The notes under the pieces were generated by a model, which was not told the DNA's origin, did not search any database, and saw only the letters and a list, made by a program, of their open reading frames with translations. This document shows positions 44,643 to 53,667 of a stretch of DNA of 64,000 nucleotides, piece by piece (position 1 is the stretch's first letter; each line of letters begins with the position of its first letter). The stretch covers positions 186,001-250,000 of the forward strand of contig WLWQ01000003.1 of assembly GCA_012103535.1 (NCBI GenBank). Reading direction: 5' to 3'. This stretch comes from Pseudomonadales bacterium. GTDB lineage: Bacteria; Pseudomonadota; Gammaproteobacteria; Pseudomonadales; Pseudohongiellaceae. The translations under genes were made by a program, and so were the position numbers.

Positions 44643-45341
44643 ATGAAGCAAATTCTAATCATTGATGACGACGAGAAGCTTGGTCAGTTATTGACCCAGT
44701 ACCTTGAACGTTACGATATGAAGGTGCATGTAGCACTTACACCGAGTAAGGGTTTTGAACTGATCAAAAAGGTGAAACCTGATTTGCTGATACTCGATGT
44801 CATGTTGCCTGAGAAGGACGGATTTGAGATTTGCCGAGAGATTCGGGCCAAATCCTCTATTTATGGTCAGCTACCAATCTTAATGCTTACCGCACACGCA
44901 GAAGTAACAGATAGAATTGTTGGATTGGAATTGGGTGCCGATGATTACCTGCCCAAACCTTTCGAACCAAGAGAACTCGTCGCAAGAATTCATAATATCC
45001 TGCGGCGCAGTAGCGACGATCATAGTATTCGCGACATTAAACCGATCAATGGATTAGAAGTTGAAGTGTCGCGCCGGGAAGTAAAACTCGATGGCGATAT
45101 TCTAGACTTAACCACGATGGAATATGAATTACTGATTCTGTTCATGCAATTCCCCAATAAAACCTTTACCCGTGACGAACTTATGAATCGTTTACGAGGT
45201 ATCGATGCCGAACTATTTTCAAGAGCCGTAGATACTTTGGTCAGCCGCTTGCGACATAAGTTAAAAGACACTTCTAAAACCCCCAGGTTTATAAAAACAG
45301 TTTGGGGACGTGGCTATACTTTTGTCGGCGAGCAACTATGA
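44643..45341 (+). CDS. OmpR-family response regulator
   Basis: A 232-residue two-component regulator. The receiver domain (1-120) has the acidic pocket IIDDDEKLG, the phosphorylation site Asp52 in LLILDVMLP, and the conserved Lys in YLPKPFEPRELVARI. The C-terminal winged helix (about 135-232: LEVEVSRREVKLDGDILDLT, TFTRDELMNRLRG, RAVDTLVSRLRHKL, IKTVWGRGYTF) is of OmpR/PhoB type. ATG 44643 (MKQILIIDDDE) was chosen over the in-frame TTG 44601, which adds 14 residues. The sensor kinase follows after 22 nt. It is divergent from yheS. Confidence 0.94.
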   Translation: MKQILIIDDDEKLGQLLTQYLERYDMKVHVALTPSKGFELIKKVKPDLLILDVMLPEKDGFEICREIRAKSSIYGQLPILMLTAHAEVTDRIVGLELGADDYLPKPFEPRELVARIHNILRRSSDDHSIRDIKPINGLEVEVSRREVKLDGDILDLTTMEYELLILFMQFPNKTFTRDELMNRLRGIDAELFSRAVDTLVSRLRHKLKDTSKTPRFIKTVWGRGYTFVGEQL

Positions 45342-45363
45342 CGACCTAGATTGACCACCGGGT

Positions 45364-46683
45364 ATGACAACATTAGTCCAACACGTTAGAAAATCTCTCT
45401 TCTTTCGACTACTGGCCATTTTTGGTGTAACAGTAATTCTGTTCATTATTATTATTTCGATTTCGTTGCAGACTATCAGTGACGAGAGTGACGCCATCGA
45501 AACAATTCCTGACTACTTCACACGCAACATCGAATCAATTATCGAAGACATTGGCACTCCACCAAATTTGGGAAACGCTATGCGTCTTGCCGGCGAACTA
45601 GAATGGACTATTAATATTCGCAATCCAATTATGCAGTGGAGTTCCGATGCAGAAAATCGATTGGATGTAGATACATCGGTCTATGCAGAACCGCTAACTA
45701 GCGACGCCGAACTACACACAATCAACGGCGAAGACATTATTCGCGTACAACGTGGTGGTTATGATTTCTACATGTATCGCCGTGCACAGAATTCCAATAA
45801 TCTGTTTGTGATCTATGTTGGTGTAGCCATTGCACTGGGGATCCTGTTTCTTAACTATTTGTTAGTTAATCGCATGCTGGACCCTGTACGACTATTGCGG
45901 CGCGGCGCAGAACGAATTCAGAAAGGTGATTTAGGTTATCGAGTAAAAACCAATCGACAGGACGAATTAGGAGAATTAACCGAATCAATCAATCATATGG
46001 CGGATTCCTTGCAGTCCATGTTGGAAGCCAAGCGACAATTGTTAATGGCCATCAGCCATGAACTGCGAACTCCAATTACGAAAGCGAAATTACGCATGGA
46101 ATTCATGCCTGACTCCGATGAAAAGGAGCAGTTAAAAGAAGACATAGATGAAATTGATTTGTTGATTAGCGACCTCCTGGAAGCAGAACGACTAAACAAT
46201 GAACATGCGGTTTTGGTTTCTGAACCGGTTCATTTTGCTGAATTTGTTAGCGGCGTTGCTGAGCAGTTTGATCACTACGAAGGCGGCTTAACTGTAGTGA
46301 CGCCTGAAGAAGATCTGGTATTCGATATCGACAAACTACGAGTTAGATTACTGATTACCAATCTATTGAACAATGCCATGCGCCATGGCGAAGTAAAACC
46401 GATAGAAGTTAAAGTAAGCTTTGTTGATGAAGAAGGCATTGTCGAAGTGATAGACAACGGTGAAGGCATTTCTGAAGAGCATCTATCTCAAATCAGCGAA
46501 CCTTTCTATCGGGCTGACAGTTCCCGGCAACGTAATACAGGTGGCTTTGGTCTCGGCCTTTATCTATGCAGACTTATTGCTCAAGCCCATGGTGGTAAAA
46601 TGAATATCGCCAGTGAAATTGGCGAGGGAACCCACATTACTGTGAATCTTCCTCGCCATCCTCCCCAATCAGAGCTTGAGTAG
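45364..46683 (+). CDS. Sensor histidine kinase
   Basis: Inner-membrane kinase of 439 residues, partner of the preceding OmpR-type regulator. Two membrane segments (about 14-36 and 148-168) enclose a periplasmic sensor of ~110 residues. A HAMP domain follows (NRMLDPVRLLRRGAERIQKG). The H-box is AISHELRTPITKAK with His232. The ATP-binding domain has N-box NLLNNAMRHGE, G1 VIDNGEGISEEHL, F-box EPFYRAD and G2 GGFGLGLYLCRLIAQAHGG. It is closest in layout to the RstB/CpxA/EnvZ class. The signal is not evident; the sensor domain is acidic. Confidence 0.93.
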   Translation: MTTLVQHVRKSLFFRLLAIFGVTVILFIIIISISLQTISDESDAIETIPDYFTRNIESIIEDIGTPPNLGNAMRLAGELEWTINIRNPIMQWSSDAENRLDVDTSVYAEPLTSDAELHTINGEDIIRVQRGGYDFYMYRRAQNSNNLFVIYVGVAIALGILFLNYLLVNRMLDPVRLLRRGAERIQKGDLGYRVKTNRQDELGELTESINHMADSLQSMLEAKRQLLMAISHELRTPITKAKLRMEFMPDSDEKEQLKEDIDEIDLLISDLLEAERLNNEHAVLVSEPVHFAEFVSGVAEQFDHYEGGLTVVTPEEDLVFDIDKLRVRLLITNLLNNAMRHGEVKPIEVKVSFVDEEGIVEVIDNGEGISEEHLSQISEPFYRADSSRQRNTGGFGLGLYLCRLIAQAHGGKMNIASEIGEGTHITVNLPRHPPQSELE

Positions 46684-46690
46684 TCTCAGC

Positions 46691-48676
46691 TTAAGCTGCA
46701 GTTTTGCGCCGTTGTACGCGCAAGTAATGAGCAATCAACACAAACAGCGTAAGCAAGATAGGAATCAACGCAGTATTCGCCGCCTTGAGATTGCTGCCAA
46801 GCTGTTCAATATCTTCGGTTAACTGAAAACGAACATCACGTAAACGCCGCCGAGTCTCTAACATTTCTGCATTGAAGCGATCGATTTCCGCTTGTATTTC
46901 CGGCGTAAGCTCACCAATCGGATTACCTTCTTCATCTTGATTCAATTGTGCTAGTTCTGCTTCACTGGCAGCAAGGCTTTCGAGAAGTTCTGATTCTTCT
47001 TGTCTTAGACGATCATCTGCTTGCCGCTGCAGGTCGAGAACTCGGGTAAACGGTCGTGAATATCTACCCCGACTGCGTATGCTGGAAAGATCCGCACCAC
47101 CAGTTAGATTTTCCAAAGAGTTAATGACGATATCAGCGTTGTTTGCGAACGGTTGTGGAATTCGCTGACCCAAGAACTGTGAGACTTGAACCCACATTCG
47201 ATCCGACAATATGTCGGTGTCGGCAAAGGTAACAATATTTACCAGACCGTTAGAACTGGCAATGTGCTCCGGCAATGGATCTTCTTCCACATCCTCTTCT
47301 GTCGCAACGACTTCATCGGCAGGATTATTGTCCGCTACTTCAACTTCAGCTTGCTCGCTTTCATCTTCCGCAGTCTCTGCTTCGATGATTGGGCGACCAT
47401 CAGGGAACGCGCTGTCGATGACGCCGCTAATGCGGGCCGCAATAGTGAAACTCTGATTAGCAGATTCGAATTCATCAAATAAAACCGAAGGATCGGTCAC
47501 GCTCTCCACAAAAGTTCTGTCCATCAACATGGCATCAGAAGAAGAAACAATTAGTGGTTCGAAGTTGGTACTAGCGCCTTCTGCCTGACTGATCGCACCG
47601 GTGGATGAAAAATTTATTGTCTCGAGACGATTCGTAATGATGTCACCTTGAGTCAGAAAATTACGTTGTACTCCTAACATTCCCAGATGTGGAACCGGTC
47701 GCTGTCCTTGCCCCATCATTACCCGCAAAGCCAATTCGTTATCGGTAAGTACCTTGCTATTGTCAAAACTTATTCCCCAGGCTTCCAGTATTCCTGGCAA
47801 TTCGGAACTCATGCCGGCCGGAACCAGATTACCCTGAGGCGAACTACTTACCATGGTATCTGCGTTTGGATCCAGGAAGAGCAATGTTGAACCACCGCGC
47901 ATAGCGAACTGATCGATTGCATACAATATCTGCTCCGACAGTCCTTGCGGGTGTACAACCATCAAGATGTCGATTTCTTCATCGATTGTGTCGCCGGTAA
48001 TATCGACTCTTTGAACTGCATAGAGTTGCCGAATCAGATCCATGATCATCCACTGTTGTGTCCCCTGTCCGCTTAGTGGATCGAAGCCCCCGTCGATATC
48101 TAACTGAGTAAGCAAACCAATAACCGTGCGATCAGGATTTTCTACTTGCGTAATAAGTTTCATGAACTCGTACTCAAGAAATTCTTCCTGATCAGGCCGG
48201 ATCAATGGCATGGTTTCTGAAGCACGAAGCTGAAATGGAACTTCGGGCTCTGCTTCCTGTGCTACTACTAATCCGAAGTAGACTCCTTCTCCACCCTGCG
48301 TGACCGGCACGGCGCGAATGCCATACTGCGTCGCTAAATCTTCATCTTCGGAAAATGGCTCGGGATCGATCATGCTCAGGCGTAGATTACCGTTACTGGC
48401 AATGACGATTTCCTGCAGCAATTCCTGCACTCTCGTACCGTAACTTCGGATCTGCGGTATGTCTTCTGTGGCAGAATCCGAATAGAAAAACATCAGTTCA
48501 ATCGGTTCCTGCAAATTGGCTACGATATTTCGCGTGCCATCGGACAATGTGTAAAGATTATCTTCCGTGAGGTCGACCCGTAAGCTGGGCAAAAAACTAA
48601 TGAGCAACACACTAAACAAAAGGCCCACCGCTATTGCTGCCAGCCCAAAAGAAGAAAAAAGTGATTTCTGATTCAT
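46691..48676 (-). CDS. Gld-type ABC transporter auxiliary protein (GldG-like)
   Basis: A 661-residue membrane-anchored protein of the ABC_transp_aux/GldG family. It has an N-terminal membrane segment (~12-33: FGLAAIAVGLLFSVLLISFLP), then SLRVDLTEDNLYTLSDGTRNI, the family start of the periplasmic GldG domain. There is an acidic low-complexity insert (~430-480, rich in Glu, Ala, Asp), a coiled coil (~560-640), and a C-terminal membrane segment (ALIPILLTLFVLIAHYLRV). It is the third gene of an ATPase-permease-auxiliary operon. In Bacteroidetes the homologues support gliding; here only a general envelope ABC function can be inferred. Confidence 0.85.
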   Translation of the reverse strand: MNQKSLFSSFGLAAIAVGLLFSVLLISFLPSLRVDLTEDNLYTLSDGTRNIVANLQEPIELMFFYSDSATEDIPQIRSYGTRVQELLQEIVIASNGNLRLSMIDPEPFSEDEDLATQYGIRAVPVTQGGEGVYFGLVVAQEAEPEVPFQLRASETMPLIRPDQEEFLEYEFMKLITQVENPDRTVIGLLTQLDIDGGFDPLSGQGTQQWMIMDLIRQLYAVQRVDITGDTIDEEIDILMVVHPQGLSEQILYAIDQFAMRGGSTLLFLDPNADTMVSSSPQGNLVPAGMSSELPGILEAWGISFDNSKVLTDNELALRVMMGQGQRPVPHLGMLGVQRNFLTQGDIITNRLETINFSSTGAISQAEGASTNFEPLIVSSSDAMLMDRTFVESVTDPSVLFDEFESANQSFTIAARISGVIDSAFPDGRPIIEAETAEDESEQAEVEVADNNPADEVVATEEDVEEDPLPEHIASSNGLVNIVTFADTDILSDRMWVQVSQFLGQRIPQPFANNADIVINSLENLTGGADLSSIRSRGRYSRPFTRVLDLQRQADDRLRQEESELLESLAASEAELAQLNQDEEGNPIGELTPEIQAEIDRFNAEMLETRRRLRDVRFQLTEDIEQLGSNLKAANTALIPILLTLFVLIAHYLRVQRRKTAA

Positions 48677-48688
48677 CTTGTCTCTCCC

Positions 48689-49423
48689 TTAATTGGCTTT
48701 TCTAATTTCTATCACAATAGCACTAGCGAATAGCCAGGTCGCGATAAAAACAGCGAAATAGAGAAAGTCGCGAATATCTAACACACCTTTCGAGATCGAA
48801 TCGAAATGAGTTAGAAATCCCAAAGCCGCAAAGGCATCGACAACAAATTGGGGAATCCATCCTGGAAATGCATTAAGCAAAATTGGCGACCCCATAATGA
48901 CAAATGTAAAGCAAATCGAGACTGTTAGGATAAAGGCAATAACAGAGTTTTTAGTACAGGCAGACATGCAGGAACCAATCGCTAGAAAACCACCTGCCAT
49001 AAACCAGCTTCCTATGTAGGCAGCGACGATTACACCATTGTCCGGATCACCTAGATAATTAACAGTAATCCAAATTGGGAAAGTTAAGGCCAGGGCAATA
49101 CCTGTTAATGCCCATGCTGCTAAAAATTTTCCGAGTACCGCTTCAGAAAGTTTTATTGGCAGAGTTAGTAATAACTCAATTGTTCCCGTCTTTCTTTCAT
49201 CTGCCCATAAGGTCATGGCAATAGCTGGCACCATGAACAAATACAACCAGGGATGAAAACTAAAAAATGGCAGCAAATCGGCTTGACCACGAAGATAGAA
49301 GCCTCCGATATCAAAAGTAAAAATGCCATTGGTAATTAGAAAAATAACTATAAAAATGTAAGCCAACGGAGTGGCGAAATAACCGAATAGTTCTCTGCGG
49401 AAGATGATGCCTAGATTTTGCAT
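48689..49423 (-). CDS. ABC-2 type permease (GldF-like)
   Basis: A 244-residue inner-membrane permease with about six hydrophobic segments: FATPLAYIFIVIFLITNGIF, FLAAWALTGIALALTFPIWI, AYIGSWFMAGGFLAIGSC, NSVIAFILTVSICFTFVIMG and a C-terminal FLYFAVFIATWLFASAIVI. The DERKTGTIELLLTLPIKLSEAVLGKF stretch is the typical ABC-2 cytoplasmic coupling region. Its ATG overlaps the ATPase stop (TAATG), so the two are translationally coupled. The GldG-like gene follows after 12 bp. Confidence 0.9.
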   Translation of the reverse strand: MQNLGIIFRRELFGYFATPLAYIFIVIFLITNGIFTFDIGGFYLRGQADLLPFFSFHPWLYLFMVPAIAMTLWADERKTGTIELLLTLPIKLSEAVLGKFLAAWALTGIALALTFPIWITVNYLGDPDNGVIVAAYIGSWFMAGGFLAIGSCMSACTKNSVIAFILTVSICFTFVIMGSPILLNAFPGWIPQFVVDAFAALGFLTHFDSISKGVLDIRDFLYFAVFIATWLFASAIVIEIRKAN

Positions 49424-50355
49424 TACTCACCTCCCTGGGAATGAATTGTCACGGAACGAAATACATCTTCCAGTTGTCCCCGATTCACATGGAACTCAGC
49501 AACAGGCCACTGTTTGCTCTGGGCAATTTCAGAGACTTTGGCAAAAATGGAATCACTGCTGCTTGCCAGAATTGTAAAGCTATTCTCTTCCTCTTCTTTG
49601 ACGACGTTGCCGATTCCTGCAATTCCCGAGAGATCGCTGCTCAAATCGTAATCCTGGTTGAGGCGGACACTCACCGCTTGGTGATATTTTGATTTCGCTT
49701 CCAATTCGGCCGGTGTACCGTCGGCTACGATCTTGCCCTCGTCGATAATGATTGCCCGAGTGCAGACAGCGGATACTTCTTCCAGGATGTGAGTAGAGAT
49801 AATGACGATCTTATCTTTCGCCAGATTCTTGATTAGTTCCCGCACGTGATTTTTTTGATTTGGATCGAGCCCATCGGTAGGTTCGTCGAGTATTAGCACT
49901 TTAGGATCGTGCATGATGGCTTGCGCTAAACCAACTCTTCTTTTAAATCCTTTAGATAAAGTTTCTATTGTCTGTTGAACGACGGACTCGAGTTCGACTT
50001 CCTTTATTACGTGTTGCACACGGGAACTTATTTCGTCGCCTCGAAATCCTCTAATCTCAGCAATAAAGTTTAAAAACTCGAGGGTGGTCATATCGCCGTA
50101 GGAAGGCGCTCCCTCTGGTAGGTAGCCAATCAAGGTTTTCGCTTCGATTGGACTCTTAGTAATATCATTTCCGTCTACCGTTACCGATCCTGATGAAGGT
50201 GAAAGGAATCCAGTAATGACTTTCATGGTGGTAGATTTGCCTGCCCCATTTGGTCCCAGAAATCCTAAGACTTCCCCTTCAGCTACGTTAAAGCTCAGAT
50301 CATCTACAGCGGCAAACTGGTCAAATTTTTTCGTTAAGTGATTAATTTCAATCAT
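49423..50355 (-). CDS. ABC transporter ATP-binding protein (GldA-like)
   Basis: A 310-residue ATPase, first gene of the Gld-type operon. Walker A GPNGAGKST near residue 35, Q-loop YLPEGAPSYGDM, signature LSKGFKRRVGLAQ (in place of LSGGQ, normal for ABC-2 ATPases), Walker B VLILDEPTDGLD and H-loop ISTHILEE are intact. A C-terminal ~90-residue extension is typical of the class. An AGAAGGATT ribosome binding site precedes ATG 50355. Substrate unknown; candidates by family are polysaccharides, lipids or proteins of the envelope. Confidence 0.92.
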   Translation of the reverse strand: MIEINHLTKKFDQFAAVDDLSFNVAEGEVLGFLGPNGAGKSTTMKVITGFLSPSSGSVTVDGNDITKSPIEAKTLIGYLPEGAPSYGDMTTLEFLNFIAEIRGFRGDEISSRVQHVIKEVELESVVQQTIETLSKGFKRRVGLAQAIMHDPKVLILDEPTDGLDPNQKNHVRELIKNLAKDKIVIISTHILEEVSAVCTRAIIIDEGKIVADGTPAELEAKSKYHQAVSVRLNQDYDLSSDLSGIAGIGNVVKEEEENSFTILASSSDSIFAKVSEIAQSKQWPVAEFHVNRGQLEDVFRSVTIHSQGGE

Positions 50356-50576
50356 CGTTCTGCTAATCCTTCTAACAGTGTAACCAGTAACAATAAAAAG
50401 AGGCCGCGCCTAAGGCGCCGTTTTCCTCTGTAAAATGTGATCGGCAAATATAAGGGGCTTAATGGTAATTATCAAGATTGGTCACAATTCGTCACAGCCG
50501 CCGTAATTACTGGCCTGTAGAGGTCTTATGCAAAATCTTGGAAAGACGTGGGCTGTGTTTATTAGGCTCTCAGCGC

Positions 50577-50582
50577 TATAAT
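50577..50582 (+). promoter_or_regulatory. Candidate -10 box for the lptM-lysA operon
   Basis: A perfect TATAAT lies 34 nt before the lptM start. The -35 region 16 bp upstream (GTGTTT) is weak. The remaining 50356-50560 stretch between the divergent operons shows no gene. Confidence 0.4.
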
Positions 50583-50616
50583 CAGCCGCTCTCAGTTACT
50601 GTGAATAGTGAAGTCT

Positions 50617-50736
50617 ATGCGACAGACTGCCAGTATCCTATTAATACTGCTTCTTTCTCTTCCCCTTGCCCATTGTGGACAAAAGGGTGGACTTACTCGG
50701 CCTGAACAAACTCCTTTCACCTCTTTCGATAAATAA
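50617..50736 (+). CDS. lptM: Small lipoprotein LptM (LPS translocon maturation chaperone)
   Basis: A 39-residue lipoprotein too short for usual ORF lists. It has a signal peptide (SILLILLLSLPLAHC) with lipidated Cys20, followed by the diagnostic GQKGGLTRPE, which matches the CGLKGPLYxP motif of LptM/YifL. LptM assists oxidative maturation of the LPS translocon LptDE. The residue before the cysteine is His (LAHC), unusual for a lipobox. It precedes lysA by 41 bp, exactly as in E. coli-like and Pseudomonas genomes, where the small lipoprotein gene lies upstream of lysA or dapF. Missing this gene would be easy. Confidence 0.82.
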   Translation: MRQTASILLILLLSLPLAHCGQKGGLTRPEQTPFTSFDK

Positions 50737-50777
50737 TAACATCCCTCGGGTAAAAGACGTCGCGGGTTATCTAAACC

Positions 50778-52025
50778 ATGGACCATTTTAACTATAAAGG
50801 TGATTCCCTATTCGCCGAAGACATTGCGGTTACCGATATTGCCGAGCAATACGGCACTCCCTGCTTCGTCTACTCACGGGCAACCCTGGAGCGACATTAC
50901 CGGGTTTATGCCGATGCGCTTGCTGGCCATCCGCATAAAATCTGTTTTGCCGTAAAAGCCAATTCCAATCTCGCGGTGCTGAATGTGTTAGCGCGACTCG
51001 GCGCCGGATTCGATATTGTCTCCGGTGGAGAACTCGATCGTGTTCTAGCTGCCGGCGGTGATGCCAGCAAAGTGATTTTTTCAGGACTTGGAAAAACTGC
51101 AAACGAAATTCGTCACGCCCTGAATGTCGGCATCCATTGTTTTAATGTGGAATCAGAAGCTGAATTGAATCGTATAAATGAAGTTGCTCAGGCAGAGGGA
51201 ACGATTGCGTCAATATCCGTTCGAGTAAATCCCGATGTCGATGCCGGGACTCATCCCTATATCTCAACAGGATTGAAAGAAAACAAATTCGGAATTCCAA
51301 CCACCTCTGCAATAGATGTCTATAGACGAGCCGCATCGATGCCAGGAATTGAAATTGCAGGTATCGATTTCCATATTGGTTCCCAACTTACTACGATTGA
51401 ACCATTTCTCGATGCGATCGATCGCCTACTTGAAATGGTGGATCAACTAGCCACGGAAGGAATTAGGCTTTCACACTTCGATATAGGTGGCGGCCTCGGC
51501 GTTACTTACGGCGAAGAAGAGCCTCCTCATCCTTCTGAGTTGATTGCCATGGTAAGAGAGAAATTTGCAGATAGAGAGCTAGAGATTTTAGTTGAACCAG
51601 GTCGATCGATAGCTGCTAACGCCGGGATATTTGTTACTCGAATAGAATATTTGAAAAACAATGAACACAAGAACTTTGCAATTGTCGACGGTGCAATGAA
51701 TGATCTGATTCGCCCTGCCTTGTACAGTGCCTGGCAAGAGATAGTTCCAGTAGAAAAATCAAATGAATCAGCGGCAAGCTACGATGTAGTAGGACCAATT
51801 TGTGAGTCTTCGGATTTTCTGGGCAAAGAGCGGGAGTTAAACATTGTCGCCGGCGACTTGCTGGCAGTACGGTCCGCCGGTGCGTACGGATTCGTAATGA
51901 GCTCGAATTACAATACTCGACCGCGAGCCGCAGAAATCATGGTGGATGGTGCTGAGTCATTTCTGGTAAGAGAAAGAGAGGTAGTTGCGGATCTTTTTGC
52001 TAAGGAGAACTTGCTCCCTGAATAG
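50778..52025 (+). CDS. lysA: Diaminopimelate decarboxylase
   Basis: PLP enzyme that converts meso-diaminopimelate to lysine. The 415 residues begin with the alanine racemase-type barrel: KICFAVKANSN with the PLP lysine Lys60, VSGGELDRVLAAGG, GIDFHIGSQL, FDIGGGLGVTYGEEEPP and EPGRSIAANAGIFVTRIEYLK. The C-terminal domain has the substrate site GPICESSDFLGKERELN and AGAYGFVMSSNYNTRPRAAE. dapF follows after 14 bp, so the two lysine/peptidoglycan enzymes are co-expressed. Confidence 0.97.
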   Translation: MDHFNYKGDSLFAEDIAVTDIAEQYGTPCFVYSRATLERHYRVYADALAGHPHKICFAVKANSNLAVLNVLARLGAGFDIVSGGELDRVLAAGGDASKVIFSGLGKTANEIRHALNVGIHCFNVESEAELNRINEVAQAEGTIASISVRVNPDVDAGTHPYISTGLKENKFGIPTTSAIDVYRRAASMPGIEIAGIDFHIGSQLTTIEPFLDAIDRLLEMVDQLATEGIRLSHFDIGGGLGVTYGEEEPPHPSELIAMVREKFADRELEILVEPGRSIAANAGIFVTRIEYLKNNEHKNFAIVDGAMNDLIRPALYSAWQEIVPVEKSNESAASYDVVGPICESSDFLGKERELNIVAGDLLAVRSAGAYGFVMSSNYNTRPRAAEIMVDGAESFLVREREVVADLFAKENLLPE

Positions 52026-52039
52026 TTGCACTTGAGCTT

Positions 52040-52894
52040 ATGCGAATATCGTTTACTAAAATGCACGGCCTGGGAAATGACTTTATGGTTCTGGATTTAA
52101 CTTCCAGAACTGTCGACCTATCCGCTGAACAAATTCGTACACTTTCTCACCGACAATTCGGCATTGGCTTCGACCAGCTTCTACAGATTCTACCTCCAAG
52201 TTCTCCAGAAGTAGATTTCAACTATCGAATCTACAACGCTGATGGCGATGAAGTAGAACATTGCGGTAACGGTGCCCGTTGCTTCGCAAAGTTTGTTTAC
52301 GACAAAGGTCTTTCAGACAAAAATCCTCTCACCGTTAATACTGTGAATCGCGTATTAGTACTGCATTCCGATAAACATGGAGAAGTAACTGTGGATATGG
52401 GAGCACCGGAATTCGACCCTGCCTCGATTCCTTTTGCCAATGACACCAGCGAACGGCAATACTCCCGCAGCATAGACCTGGCAGGAGAATCCAGGGCTTT
52501 GGAGTTCGTTGCACTATCAATGGGTAACCCCCATGCTGTGATTTCTGTTGAAGACCTGGCCAATACGGCCGTAAAAGATATTGGAGAGGCAGTAGGCAGT
52601 CATCCCGATTTTCCAGAAGGGGTAAATGTCGGCTTTATGCAAATCCTCAGCCGCAATGAAATCAATTTGCGCGTTTACGAAAGAGGGGCCGGCGAAACAC
52701 TGGCTTGTGGGACCGGGGCATGTGCTGCAGTAGTAGCTGGTTGCCTGCTTGATCAGTTAGATGATAACGTCAAGGTGAATCTAACTGGGGGTCAGTTAAC
52801 GGTTTGTTGGCAACAGGAAGGGCAAGAAGACAATAGTCCAGTATTAATGACTGGACCGGCAACAACTGTTTTTGAGGGGATAATTGAGATATGA
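52040..52894 (+). CDS. dapF: Diaminopimelate epimerase
   Basis: Cofactor-independent epimerase converting LL- to meso-diaminopimelate for lysine and peptidoglycan. The 284 residues carry FTKMHGLGNDFMVLDLTS, the first catalytic cysteine Cys75 in EHCGNGARCFAKF and the second, Cys223, in LACGTGACAAVVAG. The product feeds LysA encoded just upstream. Its stop overlaps the start of the DUF484 gene (ATGA). Confidence 0.97.
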   Translation: MRISFTKMHGLGNDFMVLDLTSRTVDLSAEQIRTLSHRQFGIGFDQLLQILPPSSPEVDFNYRIYNADGDEVEHCGNGARCFAKFVYDKGLSDKNPLTVNTVNRVLVLHSDKHGEVTVDMGAPEFDPASIPFANDTSERQYSRSIDLAGESRALEFVALSMGNPHAVISVEDLANTAVKDIGEAVGSHPDFPEGVNVGFMQILSRNEINLRVYERGAGETLACGTGACAAVVAGCLLDQLDDNVKVNLTGGQLTVCWQQEGQEDNSPVLMTGPATTVFEGIIEI

Positions 52895-53616
52895 GTAATG
52901 ATGTTTCAGCAGCGGAACAGGTTACTGATGTTCACGAAAATGAGATTTCCGAAGATCAGGTAGCGGAGTACTTGCGTATTCATCCTGAGTTCTTTGCCAA
53001 CCAGGAAGATTTACTGGCCGATCTTTCACTTCCCCATGAGAGCGGCAAAGCAATTTCCTTGCTTGAGCGCCAGGTGACAATACTTCGCGACCGGGGAATT
53101 GAAGCCCGACAAAAACTTAATAATCTTTTGGAAAACGCACGTAACAACGATCAGTTGTTCGACACAACTCGAAATCTGGTGTTGGCTTTGCTGCGAGCAG
53201 ATTCAATTACTGAAGTAGCCAATGTTACTCAAGATCAGTTATCCAATCATGACAACATCGATGCCTGTGAAATAATCATCGTTGAGCATCCGGATTTACA
53301 TGTTGCCAATGCAGTAAGAACTGAATCTGTGGCTAAACTTAAAACAGATTTTAGTGATGTGTTTAGACTCAAGCGAACTCATTGTGGTCCATTAGAGCCA
53401 GAACAAGTTGGCTATCTCTTCCCGGCAGCTAAAAACGTAATTCGTTCAACTGCACTCTGTCCAGTTATTAGTAATAGCGAAGTACTAGCGATGTTAGCCT
53501 TTGGTAATCAGACCGAGAACTACTTTAACGTAAATCTGGATACCCTTTTCTTAGATTTTATGGGCCACGTAGTAGGATCTGTACTGGATCGACACCTGGC
53601 ACAGGTTATTTCCTAG
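52891..53616 (+). CDS. DUF484 family protein (GAF-like)
   Basis: A 241-residue cytoplasmic protein of the DUF484 family, commonly found between dapF and xerC. The N-terminal part has the family segment QVAEYLRIHPEFFANQEDLLADLSLPHESGKAISLLERQ, split by a short coiled coil, and a GAF-like C-terminal half (VLAMLAFGNQTENYF, LDTLFLDFMGHVVGSVLDRHL). No enzymatic activity is known. It is translationally coupled to dapF. In most relatives xerC follows; here a glycosyltransferase gene does. Confidence 0.88.
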   Translation: MSNDVSAAEQVTDVHENEISEDQVAEYLRIHPEFFANQEDLLADLSLPHESGKAISLLERQVTILRDRGIEARQKLNNLLENARNNDQLFDTTRNLVLALLRADSITEVANVTQDQLSNHDNIDACEIIIVEHPDLHVANAVRTESVAKLKTDFSDVFRLKRTHCGPLEPEQVGYLFPAAKNVIRSTALCPVISNSEVLAMLAFGNQTENYFNVNLDTLFLDFMGHVVGSVLDRHLAQVIS

Positions 53617-53667
53617 TTCTGCATATTTCGCTTAATGATTTCCCTATAAAGCAGTATCCTTCAATCC

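Noticed and set aside
50406-50424. GC-rich hairpin GCGCC-TAA-GGCGC followed by four T
   Set aside because: It looks like a small terminator, but no gene ends there on the plus strand; it lies in the 5' region of the Gld-type operon and the stem is only 5 bp.
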